Assembly: GCA_963798275.1 (NCBI GenBank)
Contig: CAWCTB010000048.1
Coordinates: forward strand, 18,429-82,428
Source of the DNA: CAWCTB01 sp963798275
GTDB lineage: Bacteria; Acidobacteriota; Terriglobia; Terriglobales; Acidobacteriaceae
Reading direction: 5' to 3'
DNA: 64,000 nt
Shown piece by piece: positions 35,236 through 43,535 of the stretch. Under the pieces are notes generated by a model. It had not been told where the DNA came from and ran no database searches. It saw only the letters and a list, made by a program, of their open reading frames with translations. The position numbers and the translations under genes were made by a program. Position 1 is the first letter of the stretch; each line of letters opens with the position of its first letter.

Positions 35236-36586
35236 TTGGACCAGAAACTCATTCTCGTCACCGTACTGATCCGGCTGGGTGTTGCCGCTGCGATCAGCAG
35301 CGTGCTGGTCCGCGCGCGCCGCTTTCGCATGCTCCTGTTCCGCGAAGAGCGCACCCTTGGCGAAAAGATCGAGATCGTCTTCATCGTCGGCATCCCCATC
35401 GCTTTGGGCGTGCTGGTGCGCGGTTGGGTACGCAACTTCTATGCCGCCGACATCTCTTTTGAAGGCGCAATTCTCCTGGGCGTAATTGGCGGCCGGCTAG
35501 TGGGCGTGACCGGCGGTGTGCTGGTCTCGCTCCCCGCGCTGCTGCTGGGCGAGTGGTTCGCCCTGCCCATGAACATCCTGGCAGGTTTTCTGGCTGGACT
35601 CTTGCGTCACCTGGCGCCCGAGCGAGAGGCCATCTGGTCCTTCTCGCCGCTGTTCGACCTCAGCATCTATCACTGGATCCGTCGCAGCATTCGCAAGTCG
35701 TTCATCGACTGGCAGACTTCGTTCTTTTTCCTCATCCTCATTCTTGAGTTCGTTCGTATTCACCTGCACCGGGCGTGGCCCAGGCGTATCTTCGCCCTCG
35801 ATGCCCCCGAGAACTGGCTGGTGCAGTTGGCGATCTATGCCGGCACCGTAATGGCGGTGGCGATCGCACTGAAGGTGTTAAACAACGTTCGCATCGAGAT
35901 GAAACTCGAGCAGCAGGAGCGCCTGCTGCTGCAGGCGCGCATGGAGGCGCTGCAAAGTCAGATCAATCCTCACTTCCTGTTCAACACCCTCAACTCAGTG
36001 GCGTCGCTGGTGCGCCGCGATCCCGATTCCGCGCGTGAAATGATCGTGAAGCTGGGCAACATCCTGCGCCGCCTGTTGCGCAAAGGCGACTCATTCGTGC
36101 CGCTGCAGCGACGAAATTGCGTTTGTTGACGACTACCTCGACATCGAGGTCGCACGCTTTGGTCCCGAGAAGCTGAAAGTCAGGAAGGAACTCGATCCTG
36201 AAGCGCTGGTGCACCTGGTACCCAGCATGATTCTGCAGCCGGTGGTCGAGAATGCCGTGAAGCACGGGTTGGCGAACAAGGTGGAAGGTGGCAGCATCTA
36301 CATCCGCAGCCGTTGTGTGGATAACCGCGTGCTCATCGAGGTCGAAGACGACGGTGTAGGCATATCCAGCACGGCCACGGCCTCATCCTCAGGCACCGGT
36401 ATTGGCATGACCAACGTCTCCGAGCGCCTGCAGGTCGTGTACGGCGACGCCGCCGAACTCACGGTCGAGAGCCAGCCCGGCAGCGGCACGCTGGTGCGGC
36501 TCATGCTGCCCGTGCTGCAGGCCGAGGAGATGGGTGGCTCGGTCGCTGGAGCAATCTACGAAGCCCGCTCCAGCACTTCGCGATAG
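35236..36586 (+). CDS. LytS/YehU-type sensor histidine kinase (frame-broken)
   Basis: Five to six N-terminal membrane helices (about residues 1-225, including RLVGVTGGVLVSLPALLLGE, as in 5TM-LYT sensors) are followed by a short coiled coil and the His_kinase motif SQINPHFLFNTLNSVASLVR with the phosphorylated His, then an HATPase domain (ILQPVVENAVKHGLANK, DDGVGI, GTGIGMTNVSERL). A one-base insertion near 36110 (ctgcagcgacgaa) stops the first frame at 36129; the rest (DEIAFVDDYLDIEVARFGPE) continues to 36586. No response regulator gene is adjacent. The TTG at 35236 is the best start. The 3' end overlaps the convergent BshA gene by 31 bp. Confidence 0.87.
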
Positions 36587-37706
36587 CAGTCCTCGTACTT
36601 GGGAATGATGCGCGTGGAACAGAACCTCGCCTGCGCACTCTGCCGTGCCCGCTTGCCCATCTCGCGCAACTTGTCCTCGTCGCTCAAAATCTCGATCGCA
36701 TGACGTGCCATGCTTTCGACATCACCCACCGGCGCAAGAAACCCCGTCTTCCCGTGGTCGATCACCTCCGGAACTCCGCCGGCATCAGTCGCGATGGGCA
36801 CCACTTCGCATGCCATCGCTTCCAGTGCGGCCAGTCCGAACGACTCAAGTTCGCTGGGCAGCAGCATCACATCGGCCAGCGGAAGTTTTTCGTAGATACG
36901 ATCCTGTTTGCCTAGGAAGTCGACCTTCTTCTGAATTCCCTTCTCCACCGCCAGCCACTCACCCCGCGAGCGCTCCGGCCCATCTCCAATCATGATTAGT
37001 CGTGCCGGCAGCTTCCGCTGGACACGATCGAAAATCTCGATTACGTCTTGAATCCGCTTCACCGGCCGGAAATTCGAAAGATGCACCAGGATCTTCTCGT
37101 CCGCCTTGGCATACTCCGCGCGCGCCTTGCATGGTCTCGTCGGTGCGGTGGTAGAGATCGCAATTCACGAAGTTCGGAATCACCTGGATCGGCGTCTGCA
37201 CGTCGAACACTTCCACCGTGCGTTCGCTTCAGGTACCTCGACACGGAAGTCACGCCGTCGCTCTGTTCGATGGAGAATCGCGTGATCGGCAGGTAGGACG
37301 GATCGGCTCCCACCAGTGTGATGTCGGTTCCGTGCAGCGTGGTGACGAACGGCAGCTTGCGGCCATTCCGGCGATGATCGCACGCCAGCATCTGGCGGGC
37401 CAGCAGCGCGCTCACCGAGTGCGGAATCGCATAGTGCACGTGCAGCAGGTCAAGCTCGTAGATTTCCGCAACCTCGGCCATGCGCGTGGCCAGTGCCAGG
37501 TCGTACGGCGGGTACTCGAACAGCGGATACCGCGAGACCTCAACCTCGTGGTAATGGATATTGGGCAGCGGCTCGGTCAACCGGATTGGCTGCGAATACG
37601 AGATGAAATGTACTTCGTGGCCGCGCTGCGCCAGTTCCAGCCCCAGCTCGGTCGCGACCACTCCGCTGCCGCCGTACGTTGGATAGCACGTAATGCCAAT
37701 CTTCAT
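36556..37706 (-). CDS. bshA: BshA-like glycosyltransferase (bacillithiol synthesis), frame-broken
   Basis: A GT4-family glycosyltransferase. The N-terminus MKIGITCYPTYGGSGVVATE, then HVHYAIPHSVSALLARQML and FVTTLHGTDITLVGADPSYL match N-acetylglucosaminyl L-malate synthases, the first enzyme of bacillithiol formation. The C-terminal half has HLSNFRPVKRIQDVIEIFDR, the nucleotide-sugar site IGDGPERS and SELESFGLAALEAMACEVVP. The gene changes frame near 37225 and near 37125; the middle piece reads VFDVQTPIQVIPNFVNCDLY. ATG 37706 is the natural start. Acidobacteria are known to contain BshA homologues, so a low-molecular-weight thiol role is reasonable. No bshB or bshC is nearby. Confidence 0.85.
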
Positions 37707-37724
37707 GGGTAGGTCTCGCAGCAT

Positions 37725-38161
37725 TGTTGCACAGCCGGAAAGACTGGCACGCTATGCCTTCCGATTGGATGGGATCGACCGCTGTGAGATGCAATGCAGG
37801 AGCGCGACCTGCGTCGGAAGAGCGGCGCTTCGTCCCGCCCCGCAATTGCGGAAGGAATTCAAAGGATAACGACGCCGACGCCAGAGGCTACTCGTTTCCT
37901 GTTTGCCGTGACTGACCGTAAGCCTCGTAGGGGCCCGCTTCACAGCCTGCGAAAAATGCAGTTCGTTAAGCGTTTCGAAGGGGCACGGCTTCAGCCGCGC
38001 CGTTGGCTGCACCAGCCAAGCCGGGCTTCAGCCCCAGGGAATTCGTTCTACACCGTCCCGCAAACCTGGTTGGATCCCGGCGTAAGGTCGCGCTCAGACG
38101 CACATTCATCCCAAATGCGAATGCCCGCCGCAGCGGGCATCGCAAACGAACCGTTTTTTCG
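37725..38161. repeat. Intergenic region with palindromic repeats
   Basis: This 437 bp gap has no credible gene. Between 37970 and 38045 it holds short inverted repeats built on the words GGCTTCAGCC and GGGCTTCAGCCC, starting with gtttcgaaggggcacggcttcag-type sequence that closely resembles the left part of the MITE-like element at 48943. Another fragment of the same kind is at about 56080. It is probably a decayed member of the same repeat population. Confidence 0.5.
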
Positions 38162-38770
38162 TTACGCCAGGTTCAGCGCACGCTTGAACGATCCGCGCTC
38201 ACTCTTGATCTTTTCCTGCAGCAGCATGATCGCATAGATCAACTGCTCGGGACGCGGCGGGCATCCGGGAACGTAAACATCCACCGGGATCCACTGGTTT
38301 ACGCCCTGCACCAGCGCGTAATTGTTGAACACGCCGCCCGACGTCGCGCAGGCGCCCATGGAGATGACCCACTTGGGCTCGGGCATCTGCATGTACAGCT
38401 CGCGGATCACCGGCGCCATCTTCTGCGAAACGCGCCCGGCGATAATCATCAGGTCCGACTGCCGCGGCGACGGCCGAAAGACCTCGGCGCCAAAGCGCGC
38501 GATATCGAAGCGCGACGCGCCCATCGACATCATCTCGATGGCGCAGCACGCCAGCCCGAACGTCATCGGCCAAATCGAATTCCGGCGAACCCAATTGACG
38601 ACAGCGTCCAGCGAAGCCAGTACGACGCCTTCGTGCTGCTGCTCACCAAACGTCGCCCGCAATACCTGCGCGCGATTCTCTTCCGGCGCCGCCAGGTTCT
38701 CGAAGCGCTCGTGGCCGCCTTCACTGGTTCGATCGATGTCTTCTTTGGTAATGCCTGTCTGAAGATCCAT
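38162..38770 (-). CDS. nuoB: NADH-quinone oxidoreductase subunit B (stand-alone)
   Basis: The 202-residue product carries the N2 iron-sulfur cluster of respiratory complex I. The cluster ligands are all visible: the tandem Cys in MTFGLACCAIEMMSM (near residue 75), the Cys of SMGACATSGG and the Cys in VYVPGCPPRPEQLIYAI. There is an N-terminal extension of about 30 residues compared with many NuoB proteins. It lies alone, with no other nuo gene in the window, which is unusual since nuoB normally sits in the nuoA-N operon. A TATAAT on the minus strand at 38784-38779 lies only eight bases before the ATG. Confidence 0.94.
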   Translation of the reverse strand: MDLQTGITKEDIDRTSEGGHERFENLAAPEENRAQVLRATFGEQQHEGVVLASLDAVVNWVRRNSIWPMTFGLACCAIEMMSMGASRFDIARFGAEVFRPSPRQSDLMIIAGRVSQKMAPVIRELYMQMPEPKWVISMGACATSGGVFNNYALVQGVNQWIPVDVYVPGCPPRPEQLIYAIMLLQEKIKSERGSFKRALNLA

Positions 38771-38850
38771 ATCGTTGCATTATACCTTCACTCGATTGGA
38801 TGCCCAGTCGCCCGCACGGACGCAACTCAACTAATTCCGACATTCCAGAG

Positions 38851-39406
38851 CTACACCTCGTCCAGTTTCTTGACCATGCGGATCACCGGCATAGTCAGCC
38901 CATCGCCCACCGGTACGTCGATTTCCTGCTCCGGAGTAAACCCATGAACCCGGTACAATGCGACTCCAGTCAAGGTCGAGCCGAGTTCCAGCTGAGTGAA
39001 GCCCTCCGCCATCGCTGCTTTTTCGCAGGTTCGCATCAGCGCGCTCCCGATGCCGCGCCGCTCCCACCCCGGGCGAACGAAGAACGCCCGAATCCGCGCC
39101 GCTTCCCTCTTGGGATCGAGAGGTCAGCCTCTCGCCCCGTCCAGTGATCGCCGCCAAAAAGCGTCTTGCGCCGGCTCCATCCACCACAGCCGACAATCGC
39201 GCCATCCAGTTCCGCAACGAAGTACGTGCCGTCGTGGATCAGTTGCGTGTCCACGCCATACACGGTTCGCAAGGCGGCTTCGCGCTGTTCCTCGGTGTAG
39301 TCCGGCGCCTGCAGCACCCGGACCGAATCACGAATCAGCGCCTCCAGCACCGGAACGTCTTCGATTGTGGCAAGACGGATATAGACGTTTTCGGGGAGGC
39401 TCTCAT
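38851..39406 (-). CDS. GNAT family N-acetyltransferase (frame-broken)
   Basis: Reconstruction gives a typical GNAT domain: VYIRLATIEDVPVLEALIRD at the start, FVAELDGAIVGCGGW (beta strands 2-3), RAFFVRPGWERRGIGSALM with the acetyl-CoA loop (R/Q-x-x-G-x-G/A as RRGIGSA) and LTGVALYRVHGF near the end. Two frame corrections are required: a missing C in the cccc run just after ATG 39406, and one missing base near 39118. The substrate is unknown. The gene starts five bases after the stop of the oxidoreductase gene, so the two are one operon. Confidence 0.8.
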
Positions 39407-39410
39407 GCCT

Positions 39411-40433
39411 CTACGGCAGCACAACCACTTTGCCGAATTGCTCGCTGCTGGCCAGATACTCATGGGCGGCACGCGTCTCGCTAAGCGGGAACGTCCGATC
39501 GACCACGGGCTTCAGCTTGCCGGCGAACACATGCTTCAGCACCTCGTGCAGTTCGCCCTGCGAACCCATGTAGGTGCCGAACAGCGACAACTGACGCGCG
39601 AACAGCACGCGCAGGTCGAGGCCTGCGTCGTACCCGGTAGTCGCGCCACAGGTGACCAGGGTTCCGCCGTATTTCAGCGACTTGATGCTCTCCGCCCACG
39701 TGGCCTTGCCCACGTGCTCGAACACGATGTCGACGCCGCGCCTTGCGTAATGCGCTTCACTTCCTCCGATATCTTCTGCTTGTAGTGATCGATGGTGTGG
39801 TCGGCTCCCAGTTCGCGCGCTTTCGCCAGCTTGCGCTCATCGCCGGCGGTGGTGATGACCGTCGCGCCCAGCATCTTGCAAATCTGGATGGCCGCCGACC
39901 CCACGCCCGAGCCCGCCCCCAGCACCAGCACGGTCTGCCCGGCTTTCAGCTCCGCGCTTGCCCACCAACATGTGCCACGCGGTCAGAAACACCAGCGGCA
40001 CGCTCGCCGCAGCGACGAAGTCCAGCGCGTCGGGAATCGGAATGACATTCGCCCGCGGCACCGCGATCAGCTCGCAGTTGCCGCCCTCGGCGTTGTTGCC
40101 CAGCACGGCGAATTGCCGGCAGAAATTCTGTTGCCCATTCATGCACAGCTCGCAGTGATTGCAGAACAGCATCGGCGACAGCAGCACCCGCGTGCCCGGC
40201 TTCACGTCGGTGATGTATTCGCCGCACTCGACCACCTCACCCGCAATGTCGCTGCCCAGAATATGCGGCAGCTTGACTCCGGGAAGTCCCTCGCGGACAA
40301 ACAAGTCGAGGTGATTGAGCGCGCACGCGCGGATGCGAATGAGCACCTGGTCCTTGCGCAATTCGGGATCAGGCACATCTTCGTACTTCAGGACCTCAGG
40401 CCCCCCGAACTCATGAATGCGAACGGCTTTCAT
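39411..40433 (-). CDS. Zinc-type MDR alcohol dehydrogenase / quinone oxidoreductase (frame-broken)
   Basis: A medium-chain dehydrogenase/reductase. The N-terminal GroES-like domain has MKAVRIHEFGGPEVLKYED, NHLDLFVREGLPG and the structural zinc lobe CNHCELCMNGQQNFC. The Rossmann domain has VLGAGSGVGSAAIQICKMLG (NADPH binding) and the C-terminus LSLFGTYMGSQGELHEVLKH. Frame changes occur near 39953 (extra base, AELKAGQTVLVLGAG continues) and near 39737 (missing base, RGVDIVFEHVGKAT continues). It probably reduces quinones or enones with NADPH in the cytoplasm. It starts at ATG 40433, and the GNAT gene follows on the same strand. Confidence 0.87.
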
Positions 40434-40470
40434 CGTTCATCTCTCCAGATCTCAATCCCGGACCAGTGGC

Positions 40471-40901
40471 TTACAAGGATCCGAGCCACTTAACCGGGAG
40501 TTGGCTCATAACAGCATTAACAAGCTTCTCGTCCGCGGTCACCAACTGTATCCCGTACTCCATGGCAACGGCGATATAGAGGCCGTCGTAAATCGTACGA
40601 TCGAACTTGATCGCAATCGAGAACGCGCGGTGGATGAGTTTTGCGGATGAGACGGTTGCAAACCTGTAGGCGTGCACCCGATCCAGGGCCTTCTCCGCAT
40701 CTCTTTCGAGCAGCGTTTGGCCCTAACTGCCTTCCGGAGGATACTGCCGCATTCAGCCCAAAACAGGTCGGGGACAATCAAGTCGAAGTCGCCACTAACG
40801 TAGCCGTCCAGCAACTCGACGGCTGACTCCACCAGGTCCTCGCCAGACGTCGGCAGCATCCACTTGGCCGCCACGCTGGCGTCCACCACCCATGCGCTCA
40901 C
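40471..40901 (-). CDS. VapC-type PIN-domain toxin (frame-broken)
   Basis: The PIN RNase domain is recognisable: VVDASVAAKWML at the N-terminus with the first catalytic Asp, LFWAECGSILRKAV with the conserved acidic residue, then after a frame change near 40725 (one missing g) TLLERDAEKALDRVHAYRF, IKFDRTIYDGLYIAVAMEYG and LVTADEKLV with the remaining acidic residues. All metal ligands survive once the frame is corrected, so the toxin may be functional in the real genome. The ATG overlaps the antitoxin stop by four bases (40898-40901). VapC toxins cleave tRNA or rRNA. Confidence 0.85.
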
Positions 40902-41143
40902 CTATTGCGGTCCTCGCGCAGCATTTCTTCCGTCGAAGGGAATGGGCCTGGGGATGGATGCGAGCGCAGCTCTGCCAGTTCACGAAACAGCCGGCGCCGC
41001 CTGCGCAGTTCGCGCGCTGTTGGAACATTATCTTCCAATAAAGTGATGACTTCCGCGGCAATCGATTTACGGTGTTTGCGGGCACGCTCGCGCAGCGCCT
41101 GGTACAGCTCGTCGGGAACGTTTTCGACGTACAGGGTCGCCAT
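40898..41143 (-). CDS. FitA/VapB-like ribbon-helix-helix antitoxin
   Basis: An 81-residue protein with an N-terminal Arc-type ribbon-helix-helix (TLYVENVPDELYQALRERAR, KHRKSIAAEVITLLED) for DNA binding and a C-terminal flexible tail (PGPFPSTEEMLREDRNR) that would wrap around the PIN toxin. It is coupled to the toxin gene by an ATGA overlap. A near-perfect inverted repeat at 41143-41166 covers its start codon and is the likely autoregulatory operator. Confidence 0.88.
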   Translation of the reverse strand: MATLYVENVPDELYQALRERARKHRKSIAAEVITLLEDNVPTARELRRRRRLFRELAELRSHPSPGPFPSTEEMLREDRNR

Positions 41144-41166
41144 AGGGAAAGTCTAGGATTTCCCTA
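41143..41166 (-). promoter_or_regulatory. Inverted-repeat operator of the VapBC-type operon
   Basis: TAGGGAAA (41143-41150) and TTTCCCTA (41159-41166) form an 8 bp perfect inverted repeat with an 8 bp spacer containing a ctag centre. It abuts the antitoxin start codon, the usual place for an RHH antitoxin operator. Confidence 0.6.
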
Positions 41167-41233
41167 GATGACCTGTCAAAACAAATCGAAGGCAATTCCC
41201 TTTCCGCCCATCTATAATCGTGGGGAGCCCCTG

Positions 41234-42097
41234 ATGGATATCTACGAGCAGATCGTCGAGCTTCGCCGTGAAGGACGGCGCGGCGCCGTCGCCACCATCA
41301 CCAACGTGCGCGGATCCATTCCGTCCTTCCAGACCGCGAAGATGCTGGTGCGCGATGACGGATCGATCGTCGGCACCATTGGCGGCGGCTGCGTCGAAGC
41401 CGAGGTCTGGCAGGCTGCGCGCGAAGTCATGGAAGCGGAAAAGCCACGTTCCCTCACCTTCAACCTCAACAACAATCCCAAGTACGACACCGGCCTGGTC
41501 TGCGGCGGCACGCTCGACGTGTTCATCGAGCCGGTATTGCCTCCGGCGCTGTTGTATATCTTCGGCGCGGGACACGTCGCTTTCAACCTCTACAAGGTTG
41601 CCCGTATCGCCGGCTTCGACATCGTCGTAGTCGACGACCGCGAGAGTTACGCCAATCGCGAGCGCTTTCCCGACGCCCGCGACATCATCGCCGCCGATTT
41701 CGAGGCGGCCACGGCTGGGCTCAGCGTGCCCGAGTCGGCGTACATCGTGATCGTGACGCGCGGACATCGCGACGACATGCGTATCCTGCGTTGGGCGGTC
41801 AATACCAACGTCCGCTATCTCGGTATGATCGGTTCCCGGCGCAAAACCATCTCCATCTACAAAGAGCTGGAGAAAGAGGGCATCGCTCCCGAAAAGTTTG
41901 CCAACGTACACGCCCCGGTTGGGCTGGAGATTGGCGCAGTCACTCCCGAAGAGATTGCGGTGGCCATTGTGGCCGAGATGATCGCTGTCCGTCGTAATGC
42001 CGTTCCGGAGCTGCCCAGCAAGAAGTATGCCTATGCCGTTCCGTCGCCCAACGAAGCAGCGCAGGATGCGTTAGAAGAAAGTTCGAGGAATCAATAA
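41234..42097 (+). CDS. XdhC family protein (molybdoenzyme maturation)
   Basis: The product is 287 residues from ATG 41234, which has GGGGAG nine bases upstream. The N-terminal XdhC/CoxI domain shows VATITNVRGSIPSFQTAKML and GTIGGGCVEAEVW, and the C-terminal Rossmann-like domain shows LLYIFGAGHVAFNLYKVARI, VVVDDRESYANRERFPDA and the IVTRGHRDDMRILRW motif. XdhC proteins bind molybdenum cofactor and assist sulfuration and insertion into xanthine-dehydrogenase-type enzymes. No such dehydrogenase is in the window. The next gene is a MocA-like transferase four bases downstream, which matches a cofactor-maturation operon. Confidence 0.92.
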   Translation: MDIYEQIVELRREGRRGAVATITNVRGSIPSFQTAKMLVRDDGSIVGTIGGGCVEAEVWQAAREVMEAEKPRSLTFNLNNNPKYDTGLVCGGTLDVFIEPVLPPALLYIFGAGHVAFNLYKVARIAGFDIVVVDDRESYANRERFPDARDIIAADFEAATAGLSVPESAYIVIVTRGHRDDMRILRWAVNTNVRYLGMIGSRRKTISIYKELEKEGIAPEKFANVHAPVGLEIGAVTPEEIAVAIVAEMIAVRRNAVPELPSKKYAYAVPSPNEAAQDALEESSRNQ

Positions 42098-42101
42098 CCT
42101 T

Positions 42102-42767
42102 ATGGCGCGAGCCGAAACCATTTGCGGCGTTATTCTGGCGGCCGGATTTTCCACCCGCATGGGCCGCGACAAGGCACTGCTGCCCTGGCCTCCGGTGGCC
42201 GCAGGCACCCCTGCCGTGAATACTTTCCTCGGCGCTCAGATCGATCTGTTACAGGAGTACAGCGACCTGGTCATCGTGGTGGCCGGAAAGAATGCTGTTG
42301 CCCTGGCCCCGGTCATCTACGCACACGCCGCGTTCATGACCATCAATCCCGCTCCCGAGCGCGGGCAGTTCAGCTCCATTCAGACTGGTTTGCAGGAGGT
42401 GTTGACCCGCGGCCGTGATGGGGCCTTTCTCGTCCCGGTGGACCGTCCTCCCGTCCTCCCGCAAACCATGCGCGACCTGCGGCACGCCTTCGAAGAATCC
42501 GACCCATCGACCTGGGCGGTGGTTCCCGAAGTCCAGTGCGAGGGCCACCTGGTACACGGTCATCCCATCCTCATCGGACGCGAGATGATCGAAGCCTTTC
42601 ACCGCGCGCCATCCGACGCCACCGCGCGCGACATCGAACACCAGCACCAGCAGCACATCCTTTACGTGACTATCGACGATCCACGCATTGGGGCCAACAT
42701 CGACATCCCGGAAGATTACGACCGCCTGCTCCGCTCAGACTTGATCTCGACGGAGACTCAGTTTTGA
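42102..42767 (+). CDS. MocA-like molybdenum cofactor nucleotidyltransferase
   Basis: A 221-residue NTP-transferase. The nucleotide-binding signature is VILAAGFSTRMGRDKALLPW at residues 10-29, followed by NPAPERGQFSSIQTGLQEVL and FLVPVDRPPVLPQTMRDLRH with the metal-binding Asp. MocA and related proteins attach CMP or GMP to molybdopterin, or transfer other nucleotides to sugars; adjacency to XdhC makes the Mo-cofactor role most likely. Its stop overlaps the TTG start of the HAD gene by three bases. Confidence 0.9.
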   Translation: MARAETICGVILAAGFSTRMGRDKALLPWPPVAAGTPAVNTFLGAQIDLLQEYSDLVIVVAGKNAVALAPVIYAHAAFMTINPAPERGQFSSIQTGLQEVLTRGRDGAFLVPVDRPPVLPQTMRDLRHAFEESDPSTWAVVPEVQCEGHLVHGHPILIGREMIEAFHRAPSDATARDIEHQHQQHILYVTIDDPRIGANIDIPEDYDRLLRSDLISTETQF

Positions 42768-43480
42768 TCTCATCGCCACTGGGAGAACAAGCCTGCCAAT
42801 TCATCGATTCCGTCCTGGCCCTCCGGCCCGCGATCGCGGTCTTCGACTGCGACGGCACCCTATGGAGCGGCGACGCCGGGCAGGATTTCTTCTATTACGA
42901 GATGGATCGCGGTATCGTCAGTCCGCAAGTCGCCGAAGCCATGCGTGCCCGCTATAGGCTGTACGAGGCGGGCGAGCTCGCCGAAGAGCCGATGTGCGCC
43001 GACATGGTCACCATGAACCGCGGAGTCGCTTGCGAAGTCCTCTACCAGGTGGCGCGCGACTTTTTTGAAGAGGTCGTCAGCCCGCGCATCTTCCCTGAAA
43101 TGCTGGAACTGACTCGCCAGCTGAAGCAGCAGGGCTGCGATCTCTGGGCCGTATCGTCAACCAACAACTGGGTGGTCGAGGTGGGCGCGCAGCGGTTTGG
43201 AATCGAGCCTGATAACGTGCTGGCCGCCTGCGTGGAGTTCGACGCCGGTCGCGCCAGTGACCGCGTTATCCGTGTGCCCACCGACGAACTGAAGGTGGTT
43301 GCCATTCGCGAGGTCATCGGCAAACCGGTGGACGCTGTTTTTGGCAACTCCATTCACGACTTCGCCATGCTCGACATCGCGAAGTATCCGTTCTGCGTGA
43401 ATCCCAACCCCGATCTGGAAGCGGCAGCCTGCCAGAAAGGTTGGCAAGTTTACAGGCCGATGCAGGAGCTTACTGGGTAA
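42764..43480 (+). CDS. HAD-superfamily hydrolase (phosphoserine-phosphatase-like)
   Basis: The product is about 238 residues with HAD motif I IAVFDCDGTLWSGDAGQDFF (nucleophile Asp near residue 26), motif II in AVSSTNNWVVEVGA and motif III/IV in AVFGNSIHDFAMLDIAK. The helical cap between motifs I and II fits the HAD-IB (SerB-like) type. The substrate is unknown; HAD-IB enzymes dephosphorylate phosphoserine or related small molecules. The TTG at 42764 overlaps the MocA stop, so this is the third gene of the XdhC operon. Confidence 0.85.
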   Translation: MISSPLGEQACQFIDSVLALRPAIAVFDCDGTLWSGDAGQDFFYYEMDRGIVSPQVAEAMRARYRLYEAGELAEEPMCADMVTMNRGVACEVLYQVARDFFEEVVSPRIFPEMLELTRQLKQQGCDLWAVSSTNNWVVEVGAQRFGIEPDNVLAACVEFDAGRASDRVIRVPTDELKVVAIREVIGKPVDAVFGNSIHDFAMLDIAKYPFCVNPNPDLEAAACQKGWQVYRPMQELTG

Positions 43481-43535
43481 GCTGATTGTGTGGGAACAAA
43501 CTGGGATTGCAAGGCGGATCCTGGTGAACCCACAT

